A DNA stretch of 17,210 nt from JBKJUK01 sp046590705 (GCA_046590705.1 JBKJUK010000326.1:1-17210); one strand, 5' to 3'. Shown: positions 1 to 7,332, counted from the first letter of the stretch. Notes: a model not told the origin generated them from the letters alone. Numbers and translations are program-made.

Positions 1-1
1 C

Positions 2-271
2 TCGTACGGCATTTATGCGTTGGACCCGAATCGCTTTGCCTACAAGTACAATGACACGGCCGTGTATGTCCAAACGGCCGCTGGTATCACTGTTTCAAAC
101 AAGCTACCCTTTGAAGGCATGCGAGGCTTCGCTGTGCTCGCTGAGGGCAATGCGGTTCGCTTCCGCTCGGATACAGGGAACCAAGAGTTTCTATTCACTG
201 CCGATCGGCTGAGTTACTCTGAAAACGGGAAGGTGCAGCGCGTGTGGAAGCGCGTCACCGAGAACCGATAG
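2..271 (+). CDS. Hypothetical protein, C-terminal part (5' end outside window)
   Basis: The frame is open from the window edge to a TAG at 269-271 and gives at least 89 residues. There is no ATG or GTG in frame; the only possible internal start is a TTG at 20 without a ribosome binding site, so the real start most likely lies upstream of the window. The peptide is polar with alternating hydrophobic residues, which suggests a small beta-rich soluble domain, and it ends in a basic stretch. I do not recognise the family. It lies 143 bases upstream of the attC site at 415-514 in the same orientation, so it is probably the gene of the preceding integron cassette. That it is coding is supported by the open frame and plausible composition, not by homology. 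Confidence 0.5.
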   Translation, partial: SYGIYALDPNRFAYKYNDTAVYVQTAAGITVSNKLPFEGMRGFAVLAEGNAVRFRSDTGNQEFLFTADRLSYSENGKVQRVWKRVTENR

Positions 272-414
272 GTTCTGCGACGCGGGCGTCGGCCGACCCT
301 TCGGTGCACCAGACGTCTACAGCGGGCCGCTCGCTTGTTGCAAAGCAAGGGGAGATAGTCGTGCTGGCGTTTCTGCATGCGAGCCGCGATCCGAATCGCT
401 GGCCGTGACCGCGC

Positions 415-514
415 GCCAAACTCAGCGGTTGCACCGGACTTCGGCCCCTTGGCTGTTTCGATTACTTCACGTTCTACGGGCCCGGCCGAGCCGGTGAACC
501 GCAGTCCGTTAGGC
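415..514 (+). mobile_element. Integron attC recombination site (attC1)
   Basis: The left end GCCAAAC (415-421) differs from the R'' consensus RYYYAAC at one base, and the right end GTTAGGC (508-514) matches the R' consensus GTTRRRY perfectly. Inside are the L boxes GCGGTTGCAC (425-434) and GTGAACCGC (494-502). These pair with one extra base in the left arm, the extrahelical-base asymmetry expected of attC. The stem continues through a CGGAC/TTCGGCC segment pairing with GGCCGAGCCG. The 100-base length is normal. The next gene starts 13 bases after the site. Confidence 0.8.
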
Positions 515-527
515 TCCCAGAGACATC

Positions 528-911
528 ATGGACAACCTGCATCACAAAGAGCTCATCGATCGCTATCTTGTCGCCTATAACTCCTTCGACATAGAAGGGC
601 TTCTGGAACTCCTCTCTCCAGAGATTCTCTTTCAAAACTACTCGGGAGATCAGCTCACGGCTGCCGCAAGTGGCATTGACGAGTTCAGGAAACTCGCTGA
701 GCAGTCCAAGTCCTTGTTCTCCGAGCGTGAGCAGCGCATTACGGAACTACAATTCGGCCAGGACACCGCCACTGTTGGCATTGCTTATCGTGGCCGGCTT
801 GCCGCAGACATCCCGAATGGTCCGACAGCGGGCACTGTGATTGACCTGCAAGGCAAGTCTGAGTTTTCGTTCAGCGGTGGGCAAATCAGCAGGATTGTTG
901 ATCGCAGCTGA
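528..911 (+). CDS. SnoaL/NTF2-like small protein, integron cassette gene
   Basis: This is a 127-residue protein starting at ATG 528, only 13 bases after the attC1 right end, as is usual for the first codon of a cassette gene. The amphipathic N-terminal helices (residues about 5-33, with IDRYLVAYNSFDIEGLLELL), a central PEILFQNYS strand and a C-terminal pair of strands (VIDLQGKSEFSFSGGQISRI) follow the NTF2/SnoaL-like cone fold. The length is typical. No catalytic residues can be assigned, so the ligand or reaction is unknown. No strong Shine-Dalgarno is visible (only AGAGA). Flanking attC1 and attC2 make 515-1134 a complete, apparently intact cassette. NTF2-like folds have been reported for metagenomic cassette proteins, which fits. 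The fold is assigned from pattern only. Confidence 0.8.
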   Translation: MDNLHHKELIDRYLVAYNSFDIEGLLELLSPEILFQNYSGDQLTAAASGIDEFRKLAEQSKSLFSEREQRITELQFGQDTATVGIAYRGRLAADIPNGPTAGTVIDLQGKSEFSFSGGQISRIVDRS

Positions 912-1035
912 GTGCAAAGCTAACGACACGGCCACACATCGACTCGCGGTAGACACCTACGCTGTGCAACACCCCGGAGGGCCTTACCTTGCTCCGCTTC
1001 TGAGCATGCCGTGAAAAAACGTCCTGCAACGAAAC

Positions 1036-1134
1036 CCCTAACAATGCGGTCGCACCGGACTTCGGCCCATGGCTCTACTATTACCTTCACGTTCTGCGCG
1101 CCGGGCCGAGGCCGTGAACCGCGGTCCGTTAGGT
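1036..1134 (+). mobile_element. Integron attC recombination site (attC2)
   Basis: The left end CCCTAAC (1036-1042) matches RYYYAAC except at the first base, and the right end GTTAGGT (1128-1134) matches GTTRRRY perfectly. The L boxes are GCGGTCGCAC (1046-1055) and GTGAACCGC (1114-1122), again with one extra base on the left. The stem continues through CGGACTTCGGCC and GGCCGAGGCC. The 99-base site aligns along most of its length with attC1, including the shared loop motif TTCACGTTCT (1086-1095). The 620-base distance to the attC1 right end is a typical cassette length. Confidence 0.85.
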
Positions 1135-1154
1135 GGATGGTAGAATCGGCCGAC

Positions 1155-2078
1155 ATGGGTCGAACGCTCGCGCTGCTCTTGTCTCTGTCGTTCGTGGCGT
1201 GCTCACACTCGCGTTCTCAGCAGAATGCCGAGAGTACTTGCCGCGAACTTCTGGTGTTTGACTCCAACGGCACAGGCGCGAGCCAGCTGTACGCGTTTTC
1301 TTCGCGCGACACTCGTGTGCGACAACTCACGCACGCCAGTCTTCCGGACGAATATAGCCGGGTTCCAGACGTTTCACCAGATGGCACCACAATCGCGTTT
1401 CAGTCCCGGCGAGGTCTAGACAGAGCACCGCAGATATACATGATGCGCTGCGATGGAACATCGGTTATTCGCGTCACGAATGGCCCTGAGGCTGCAGCGG
1501 CCCCCGCTTGGTCGCCGGACGGAACGATCATCGCCTTCGTGCAAGGCACGTCACCAACTGCAGCGATTTATCTTGTATCCTCCGATGGATCGAACTTGCG
1601 TCGAGCGCCAGCCGTGCCGCCGAACGCCTTCTACCCAGCGTGGTCACCTGACGGACGTCAACTTGCGTTCGTTGCGCAGGTTAACGAAAGCTGGGAAGTT
1701 CACGTTGCCGACCTCGAGACCGGCGACGTGCGTCAGCTAACGCATTCCCCCGCTGGTACGGCTGGATGTGGCGGGCCGGCATGGTCCGCCAACGGTCTCA
1801 TCGCGTTCGACGCAATCTGGACCGGCAATTTCGCCGTGTATGTCATGAGAGCTGACGGCAGCAACATTCGGAGACTCACCGAAACCGCGGCTGTGGATGC
1901 GCGTCCAGCGTGGTCCACCGACGGCCGACAAATCGCATTTCACAGCACGCGGGATCGTCCGGTTACTGCCGTAGCAGATGACCTAAAGTACTTCGACATC
2001 TACGTAATGGACGCGGACGGAAGTAACATTCGCAGAATCACGCACAATACGCATTTCGACGGTCACCCAGATTGGTGA
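1155..2078 (+). CDS. TolB-like PD40 beta-propeller lipoprotein
   Basis: This is a 307-residue protein. The frame is open further upstream, but that part reads through attC2, so ATG 1155 is chosen; it also opens a proper export signal. Residues 1-16 are hydrophobic and end in FVAC, a slightly weak lipobox that would acylate Cys16. Five PD40-type repeats are visible as PxWSPDGxxIAF variants at about residues 71-83, 117-128, 161-172, 208-219 and 251-262, interleaved with IYVMDADGSN-type strands. This predicts a six-bladed propeller like the C-terminal domain of TolB. The protein stops at FDGHPDW, exactly where a further repeat would begin, so the last blade is either closed there or truncated. 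The likely role is periplasmic protein or ligand binding. It is not the TolB of the Tol-Pal operon, since no tol or pal genes are nearby. Confidence 0.85.
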   Translation: MGRTLALLLSLSFVACSHSRSQQNAESTCRELLVFDSNGTGASQLYAFSSRDTRVRQLTHASLPDEYSRVPDVSPDGTTIAFQSRRGLDRAPQIYMMRCDGTSVIRVTNGPEAAAAPAWSPDGTIIAFVQGTSPTAAIYLVSSDGSNLRRAPAVPPNAFYPAWSPDGRQLAFVAQVNESWEVHVADLETGDVRQLTHSPAGTAGCGGPAWSANGLIAFDAIWTGNFAVYVMRADGSNIRRLTETAAVDARPAWSTDGRQIAFHSTRDRPVTAVADDLKYFDIYVMDADGSNIRRITHNTHFDGHPDW

Positions 2079-2097
2079 CTCGCCACCTTACTTTGGT

Positions 2098-2130
2098 GTG
2101 AAACTGGCGCGGCTTCGGCCCCCGGTGCAC
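2098..2130 (+). repeat. Possible truncated attC left half
   Basis: A stretch GTGAAAC, then GCGCGG and CTTCGGCCCC, resembles the start of attC1 (AAACT, GCGG, CTTCGGCCCC) with about ten bases deleted. It lies 20 bases after the PD40 protein stop, where the attC of that cassette would be expected, but no right half follows before the minus-strand kinase gene ends. Chance similarity is quite possible. Confidence 0.2.
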
Positions 2131-2161
2131 AAGTCGGACTTCTGGCCGGACTGGGTCTGTT

Positions 2162-4543
2162 TTATCTCGCCGCGCTCGAGGGCGACCGTCCCGCTTCGAC
2201 TCTTTGAAGAAAACGCTGGAATCGGGCGTCGTCACGCAGCGCGTCGAACATCGGCGTACGCAGATGATAGAAGGCCGTCCCTTGACGCTCCTCGAAACCC
2301 TTTTCGAGCCACCGGATCGCAAGGTCATGCTCGCCGAGCTCCGCGTAGACCGAAGCGATCTCGCACCAACTCCGGGCATGGTCGGGATCCGCGAGGACGC
2401 TGGCGAGCTTTTCTCTCGCTTCTGCCGGTTTCCCGCTCCTGGCCATGATCCGCGCCAGGGAAGTATCCGCATTGACGCCCGGCCGGGACGGCAGGCTTGC
2501 AACTTTCTGGTAGGCCGCCATCGCCTCTTCATACCGTCTCATGCCCTCGCGGGCCAGTCCGATCATCGCGTACGCATCGCGGAACCGCGGGTCGATCTCC
2601 AGCGCTTTGCTCGCCTCCGCGATTGCAGCGGGGAAGTCTCGCAACACATTCAGCCGGTTTGCTGTATTCGCCATCATGATCGGGGCGAGAGGATCGAGCC
2701 GCTGCGCAATTTGAATCTCCCGCAGGCTCTCCTGGAGCCGGCCCTGACCGAGCAGCACTCCCGAGTACCACTGACGTGCGCTGGCGTAGCCCGGCTTCAA
2801 CCTCATTGCCTCGCGAAGAGACGTGGTGGCCTCGTTCCACTCCCAGCGTGAGCTCAGAACGAGCCCGAGCGAGGCGTGCGCCTCGGCCAGCTCCGAATCC
2901 AGTTTCAGAGCACGCCGGGCCATGTTCTCTGCCTCAGCGTTTCCAGGGTCAAGGATATTGGAGGTGTCGGCCAGGCCGCTGTAAGCGAGCGCGAATGCCG
3001 GATCGATTTGGATGGCCTGCTCGAAATACTCCTTCGCCTTCAGGATCGCCTCACGGTTTCTCCGGTTCCAGTGGTACCGCCCTTTCAAATAGAGAGCATA
3101 GGCCTCGCTGCTCTCGGTTGATTGCTTTGCGACACGCTGCTGTTGTTCGGGGCTGAGCTTCGGTCGTAGCTGGCCCGCAACGGCGCGCATCAGATCCTGT
3201 TGCATCAAGAGAACGTTCTCAGCGGGCTGCTCGTAGCGCTCACCCCACAGCTGTGTTCCGGCCGATGTGTCGATCAGGTCGGCTTGAACCACGACGATGC
3301 TCCCGCGCGTGGAGAGTTTTCCAGTGAGTACCGCGTCAACGCTGAGTTTTTCTCGAATGTCGTCGAGGTTGAGCGGCTTTCCTTTGAATGTGAACGCGGT
3401 GGTTCTGGCGACGACGCGGAGGTCCGGCAGTCGCGACAAGGAGTTGATGAGTCCCTCGGTGAGACCATCACTCAAATATTGATCCTGATTGTCCGGGGTC
3501 GCATTCTCGAACGGAAGAACTGCGATCGACCGAATCGCCTGCGCCGCCGGCAGGGCGATCGGTGAACGCCGAAGCAGCCACACCGTGCCGAGGATCGCGA
3601 GCGCGGCAACTGCTGCCCAGGCCAGCGCCGGTCTCCGCATCCACCAGAGCTTCTGGCGCGTTTCGACCCGGCCCGCGGAGCCTGACGTCGATGAGGTTTG
3701 CCCCACGGTCTGTCGCGCCAGCCGTCGCAGGTCGACCACCATCTCTCCCATGGTCTGGTAGCGGTCGGCCGGGTTCTTCTCGAGGGCCTTTTCCACCACA
3801 GATCGCAGGGCGGTTGGAACATCTTCGGGCAGCGGCTCGGGGGTCGCGTGGGAGATCGTCATCAGCACTTCGAGATCCGTCTGGCCTGCGAACGGTCTCC
3901 GACGTGCGAGCAGCTCGTAAAACACCACGCCGAAGGAGAAGACGTCGCTGCGCGCGTCGATCGAACGGCCCGCGGCCTGCTCGGGGGACATGTAGGCGAC
4001 TGTTCCCATGATCATTCCGGGGCGGGTGAGCTCGTCTACGTGCCGCCGCGTCACGTCCTCGGGTGTGGTCGTTTCGGCGAGCTTAGCCAGACCGAAATCC
4101 ACCAGTTTGGCGTAGCCGTTCGCGGCCACCAGAATGTTGGCTGGCTTGATGTCGCGGTGCGTGATCCCCGCCGCGTGCGCGGCGGCTAACCCATCGGCGA
4201 CGCCGGCAAGCAGCTCGACGATCTGTCGCCAGGTGCGCTCCTCAGCGTTCGCCCAATCCTTCAGTGTCCCGCCATCGACGAGCTCGGTCACCAGATACTG
4301 CCGACCGTCGAGCTCACCCGCGTCATGGACTGTGAGAATGTGCGGGTGGTTCAGCGACGAAGCCAACTGCGCCTCACGCTGGAAGCGACGCCGTGCGGCT
4401 GGGTCGGCCAGTTCGTTCGACAGGAACTTGATGGCAACCGGCCGGTTGAGCTTCGTGTCGAGCGCCCGGTAGACCGTGCCCATGCCGCCGGAACCAAGCG
4501 GCGAAACGATTTCGTACAACCCGATGCGTGTACCTGGCTTCAC
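2162..4543 (-). CDS. Transmembrane Ser/Thr protein kinase with TolB/FlgO-like and TPR domains
   Basis: This is a 793-residue protein from GTG at 4543-4541. An ATG at 4681 in the same frame would add 46 residues unlike the family N terminus, whereas VKPGTRIGLYEIVSPLG is the usual opening. The cytoplasmic Hanks-type kinase domain (residues about 8-275) has the glycine loop GSGGMG (from residue 17), VAIK lysine 39, HRD aspartate 131, DFG aspartate 149 and GTVAYMSPEQ (180-189), so it should be active. One membrane helix lies at about 307-325. The exported part begins with IRSIAVLPFENATPD, a TolB-N/FlgO-like domain (about 336-460), followed by several TPRs (about 480-745). This architecture is frequent in Acidobacteriota and would phosphorylate cytoplasmic targets in response to an envelope signal. 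It is transcribed against the surrounding cassette genes and divergently from the small gene at 4703. Confidence 0.93.
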   Translation of the reverse strand: MKPGTRIGLYEIVSPLGSGGMGTVYRALDTKLNRPVAIKFLSNELADPAARRRFQREAQLASSLNHPHILTVHDAGELDGRQYLVTELVDGGTLKDWANAEERTWRQIVELLAGVADGLAAAHAAGITHRDIKPANILVAANGYAKLVDFGLAKLAETTTPEDVTRRHVDELTRPGMIMGTVAYMSPEQAAGRSIDARSDVFSFGVVFYELLARRRPFAGQTDLEVLMTISHATPEPLPEDVPTALRSVVEKALEKNPADRYQTMGEMVVDLRRLARQTVGQTSSTSGSAGRVETRQKLWWMRRPALAWAAVAALAILGTVWLLRRSPIALPAAQAIRSIAVLPFENATPDNQDQYLSDGLTEGLINSLSRLPDLRVVARTTAFTFKGKPLNLDDIREKLSVDAVLTGKLSTRGSIVVVQADLIDTSAGTQLWGERYEQPAENVLLMQQDLMRAVAGQLRPKLSPEQQQRVAKQSTESSEAYALYLKGRYHWNRRNREAILKAKEYFEQAIQIDPAFALAYSGLADTSNILDPGNAEAENMARRALKLDSELAEAHASLGLVLSSRWEWNEATTSLREAMRLKPGYASARQWYSGVLLGQGRLQESLREIQIAQRLDPLAPIMMANTANRLNVLRDFPAAIAEASKALEIDPRFRDAYAMIGLAREGMRRYEEAMAAYQKVASLPSRPGVNADTSLARIMARSGKPAEAREKLASVLADPDHARSWCEIASVYAELGEHDLAIRWLEKGFEERQGTAFYHLRTPMFDALRDDARFQRFLQRVEAGRSPSSAAR

Positions 4544-4553
4544 TTTGCCAACG

Positions 4554-4559
4554 ATTATA
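4554..4559 (-). promoter_or_regulatory. Candidate -10 box for the kinase gene
   Basis: A perfect TATAAT lies 10 bases upstream of the GTG start on the minus strand. Transcription from it would begin within a few bases of the start codon, giving a nearly leaderless message, consistent with the lack of a Shine-Dalgarno sequence there. No good -35 hexamer is seen at 16-19 bases. Confidence 0.4.
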
Positions 4560-4702
4560 GAGGCCGTTCGATAGCGGCACCATCCCGAACCGGGTGAGCG
4601 TCGTGAATCGCGTGTGCCCGCGATTGCGAATTTTTTTTGAACCCGCGTATGCTTGACCAGACGGGTGGTGGGCCCGTACACGTCTGGAAGAAGGAGAGTC
4701 CG

Positions 4703-4903
4703 ATGAGCCGCGAGCGAACCGCAGTCTGGTTATTTCTTTTTGTCACCGTTGTCTCCGCCCTGGCTGCGCTGCTTCCTGTGTTGCGCGGCGGTCCACTGAA
4801 TACGATTTTTTTCGCCTCTGCTGGATTTTGGCTCGTCATGACCGTTGTCGCGGAAGCAAGGGTTCGCAAGGCGGCAACTTCCAGAGTGTCGAACCCCCAG
4901 TAA
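4703..4903 (+). CDS. Small two-helix membrane protein
   Basis: This is a 66-residue protein starting at ATG 4703, with a strong Shine-Dalgarno AAGGAGAG about 5-12 bases upstream. That signal fixes this start over the upstream ATG at 4637. Two hydrophobic segments, about residues 8-28 (AVWLFLFVTVVSALAALLPVL) and 34-50 (TIFFASAGFWLVMTVVA), predict two membrane helices joined by a short RGGPLN turn, with a basic C-terminal tail (ARVRKAATSR). I recognise no family. The gene is divergent from the kinase gene with 159 bases between the starts. A weak hairpin follows the stop. The ribosome binding site and clean membrane topology make it likely to be real. Confidence 0.65.
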   Translation: MSRERTAVWLFLFVTVVSALAALLPVLRGGPLNTIFFASAGFWLVMTVVAEARVRKAATSRVSNPQ

Positions 4904-4907
4904 CGAC

Positions 4908-4927
4908 GTTGAGGAAGGCGGCTCAAC
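4908..4927 (+). terminator. Weak terminator-like hairpin
   Basis: GTTGAG (4908-4913) pairs with CTCAAC (4922-4927) around an 8-base loop and is followed by TCGTTTAAT. It starts five bases after the stop of the small membrane protein gene. The stem is short and the T tract interrupted, so termination is only possible. Confidence 0.3.
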
Positions 4928-5212
4928 TCGTTTAATGAACCCCTCGAAGACGTCGCAGCAGGGGTAGTCATTTACGGATGAAGGCCGGGCGTTACAAACA
5001 ACCCTCAGCCTCCGTGCAACTGTTCCGGGGAATCGTTCTGTCAGTTGCAAAACCGAACCCCTGCGAAGGATGGATCGGCAACAACAGAATTCTTCTGGTC
5101 ATGCCACTCGGCTGGGGCAGCGATCTCCATTCGCGCTCGTGACTGAACTGAGACCGACGTCTGCCATAGGTCAACGTCTCGCACGCTGGCCCGTGCGCCT
5201 GACTTTGATTTC

Positions 5213-5294
5213 ACCTGACAGCGTTGCAGTTCCGCTACGATTGCATTCACGTTCTAAACGCTGGGCCGAAGCGGGTGGACACAGTCCGACAGAT
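5213..5294 (+). repeat. Decayed attC-like site (attC3 relic)
   Basis: ACCTGAC (5213-5219) is one base from RYYYAAC and is followed by GCGTTGCAG, like the left arm of attC1. From 5241 the sequence aligns with the attC2 3' half: identical TTCACGTTCT (5246-5255), then CGC.GGGCCGA.GC and GTGGAC for the L' box GTGAAC. The right end has GACAGAT where attC2 has GTTAGGT, so the core GTT is lost. The clear alignment argues for common descent, but the site should no longer recombine. Confidence 0.55.
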
Positions 5295-5432
5295 GGAGGC
5301 CGAGGGGTTTTTGTCAGGTTCGGATACCTCGGGTAGATCCTGGTGGAGTACAACATGCCGCGTCGAAATTCAGCGCGTTGATCGAGTAGCAGCTTTGCAG
5401 AACTCCGACATTCACTCACATCAGGGAGAATC

Positions 5433-6758
5433 ATGGGCCACTCAATCAAATCGAGCCTGCTGATCGCGGCACTGCTGTTCACCTCCAGCGCATCGGCGCA
5501 AACGTCCCGCGCGGTCGATGAAGTTGGCGCCAGGCAGGTCGATGCGATTTATCCGCAGATCGAAAAGCTCTACATGGACCTGCACCGCAATCCGGAGCTG
5601 GCCTTTCAGGAGCAGCGCACGGCCACGACCCTGGCGGCGCGCGTCAAAGCTCTGGGATATGAGGTCACCACAGGCGTGGGCGGCACTGGTATCGTCGCGA
5701 TCATGAAGAACGGCCCGGGGCCGGTGGTGATGTTGCGCACCGAACTCGACGCGCTGCCGATTGAAGAGAAAACCGGATTGCCGTTCGCGAGCACAGTGAA
5801 GACGAAGAACGATGCCGGCGAAGTCGTGCCGGTGTCGCACATGTGCGGACATGATCTGCACATGGCGGCGTGGGTCGGCACGGCCGAACTCATGGTCAGG
5901 AACCGCGAGCGCTGGCACGGCACGCTGATGCTGGTCGGACAGCCGGCCGAGGAGATCGTGGCCGGTGCGACGGCGATGCTGCGCGATGCGCTGTTTACGC
6001 GCTTCCCGAAACCTGATTTTGCGCTTGGTATGCACGTCGAGCACACCTTGCCGGCGGGAGTGATCGGGTTCCATTCCGGTTACTTCCGCGCCAACTCGAC
6101 CGCCCTCGACATGACGGTGTACGGAAAGGGTGGGCATGGCGCGTTTCCGCAGAGCGCGATCGATCCGGTGGTCATCGCCGCGCGCATCGTGCTCGGTCTG
6201 CAGACCATCGTTTCGCGGGAGAACAATCCGCTCGATCCCGCCGTGATCACGGTCGGCAGTATCCACGGCGGCAGCGCTTCCAACATCATCCCGGACCATG
6301 TGAAGCTCCAGATCACCGTTCGCTCGCTCGACCCCGCAGTCCACAAGCGCCTGCTCGCCGCAATCGAGCGCCAGTCGAAAGGCGAGGCCCTCGCCGCGAA
6401 CGCACCGAAGGAACCATTGATCGAAACCAGGTCCAGCACTGACGCCGTCTACAACGACCCGGAGCTGACCCTGCGCATGGTCGCCGCCGCGCGTGCCGCG
6501 CTGGGTGTCGCCCAGGTTGTCGAAATGCCTGCACAGATGGGCGGAGAAGACTTCTCGCAATTCGGACTGGCAGGCGTGCGCTCGGTGTTGTTGCATGTCG
6601 GCGCGGTCGAGGCGGGCAAGCTGGAAGCCTCACGCAAGTCGGGTTCGCCGGTTCCCGCGGTGCACTCGCCGTTGTGGGCTCCTGAGCGCGAACCCACGAT
6701 CAAGGCCGCGATTCGCGCGGAGACGGCGATCCTTATGGAACTGCTGAGCGGCAAATAG
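5433..6758 (+). CDS. Secreted M20 family metallo-amidohydrolase
   Basis: This is a 441-residue protein from ATG 5433, preceded by AGGGAGA. It begins with a signal peptide (residues 1-22, ending SASA before Gln23), so it acts in the periplasm or outside. The mature part is a full-length M20D-type di-metal amidohydrolase (hippurate/IAA-amino-acid hydrolase group). Visible motifs are LRTELDALP (101-109), SHMCGHDLH with ligands Cys138 and His140, QPAEE with Glu173/174, GMHVEH with His201, the dimerisation-domain motif GKGGHGAFP (231-239), MGGEDF (369-374) and AVHSPLW with His411. It should cleave N-acyl amino acids or related amides; the substrate cannot be read from sequence. It is bracketed by attC-like relics on both sides, so it may be an old cassette. 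A 7-base inverted repeat AGGACCA/TGGTCCT begins at its stop codon. Confidence 0.93.
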   Translation: MGHSIKSSLLIAALLFTSSASAQTSRAVDEVGARQVDAIYPQIEKLYMDLHRNPELAFQEQRTATTLAARVKALGYEVTTGVGGTGIVAIMKNGPGPVVMLRTELDALPIEEKTGLPFASTVKTKNDAGEVVPVSHMCGHDLHMAAWVGTAELMVRNRERWHGTLMLVGQPAEEIVAGATAMLRDALFTRFPKPDFALGMHVEHTLPAGVIGFHSGYFRANSTALDMTVYGKGGHGAFPQSAIDPVVIAARIVLGLQTIVSRENNPLDPAVITVGSIHGGSASNIIPDHVKLQITVRSLDPAVHKRLLAAIERQSKGEALAANAPKEPLIETRSSTDAVYNDPELTLRMVAAARAALGVAQVVEMPAQMGGEDFSQFGLAGVRSVLLHVGAVEAGKLEASRKSGSPVPAVHSPLWAPEREPTIKAAIRAETAILMELLSGK

Positions 6759-6812
6759 GACCAACAAGTCGTCCGATTCATTCAGGCCGTCCGCATCTGG
6801 TCCTGAGTTCAG

Positions 6813-6842
6813 TGACAAGAGATTGCCCTGACAAGAGATTGC
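6813..6842 (+). repeat. 14-base tandem direct repeat
   Basis: TGACAAGAGATTGC occurs at 6813-6826 and again at 6829-6842, separated by CC. The second copy forms the left end of the attC-like relic at 6826-6924, so the duplication may have arisen by slippage or illegitimate recombination at that end. Confidence 0.75.
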
Positions 6843-6924
6843 AGCGGATGCGCGCTCGCTCGTGCTACTTTACTCGCACGCTCTGCGCGTCACCCGCGCC
6901 GGTGAACTGCAAAATCTGTTGGAC
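6826..6924 (+). repeat. Degenerate attC-like site (attC4 relic)
   Basis: The right end GTTGGAC (6918-6924) matches GTTRRRY perfectly, and the L' box GTGAACTGC (6902-6910) is close to GTGAACCGC. The left end CCCTGAC (6826-6832) is close to RYYYAAC and is followed by ATTGCAGCGG. The middle aligns with attC2 through CACG, CTCTGCGCG and GCCGGTGAAC. The 99-base length equals attC2. The left arm pairs poorly with the right, so function is doubtful. Confidence 0.5.
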
Positions 6925-7000
6925 AGCTCGAGGTGTAGGACGAAAGGACTCGGAGCGGGCAATGGTGCTCGTTCCTGATCATTCCGACGGGAGGCAAGCG

Positions 7001-7273
7001 ATGCCAAAGTATGTGATCGAACGTGAGATTCCAGGGGCAGGTAAGTTGTCCGCCGAAGAGCTCAAGGCGATTTCTCAGAAGTCCTGCGGCGTTCTGAGCA
7101 ACATGGGACCGCAGATTCAATGGCTGCACAGCTACGTAACCGCCGACAAGATTTATTGCATCTACATTGCTCCGAATGAGGAGATGGTCCGCGAGCATGC
7201 AAAGCAGGGAGGCTTCCCTGCAAACAGAGTGTCGGCGGTCTCCTCCATAATCGATCCGACTACCGCGGAGTAG
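7001..7273 (+). CDS. DUF4242 (SCO4226-like) family protein
   Basis: This is a 90-residue protein starting at ATG 7001, six bases after the Shine-Dalgarno GGGAGG (6989-6994). That signal is the reason to prefer it over the upstream ATG at 6962. The sequence has the DUF4242 pattern: MPKYVIEREIPG at the N terminus, SAEEL, IQWLHSYV with Trp41 and His43, KIYCIYIAP with Cys53, and EEMVREHAKQGGFPANRV with His66. The family adopts a ferredoxin-like fold, and a Streptomyces member has been described as nickel-binding; metal binding here is inference. It is full length and cytoplasmic. It lies between two attC-like relics, so 6925-7439 resembles a small decayed cassette. Confidence 0.85.
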   Translation: MPKYVIEREIPGAGKLSAEELKAISQKSCGVLSNMGPQIQWLHSYVTADKIYCIYIAPNEEMVREHAKQGGFPANRVSAVSSIIDPTTAE

Positions 7274-7332
7274 ATCGATCGAGGAGCTGCGTGGTGCGCA
7301 CCGGTGAGTGTGCGAGCCTCCCGTAGCCACTT

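Larger units (their letters stand above)
4904..5432. other. 529-base region without a convincing gene
   Basis: Short open frames here lack ribosome binding sites and family features. The region contains a GTTGAG/CTCAAC hairpin just after the small membrane protein gene, the attC-like relic at 5213-5294, and a Shine-Dalgarno AGGGAGA just upstream of the amidohydrolase start. The rest may be decayed cassette sequence. Confidence 0.6.

Noticed and set aside
919..926. GCTAACG after the SnoaL-like gene as an attC left end
   Set aside because: The distance to the right end at 1134 would give a site over 210 bases with no pairing L box; CCCTAAC at 1036 fits much better.
1011..1154. Upstream extension of the PD40 lipoprotein to a GTG at 1011
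   Set aside because: The extension translates attC2 and would bury the lipoprotein signal inside the protein.
4544..4681. 46-residue N-terminal extension of the kinase to ATG 4681
   Set aside because: It is unlike the family N terminus and spans the candidate TATAAT and the leader of the divergent gene.
5442..6596. 384-codon open frame on the minus strand opposite the amidohydrolase gene
   Set aside because: It mirrors codon bias of the GC-rich M20 gene, has low-complexity Arg/His/Asp-rich sequence and no ribosome binding site; the + strand gene has complete catalytic motifs.
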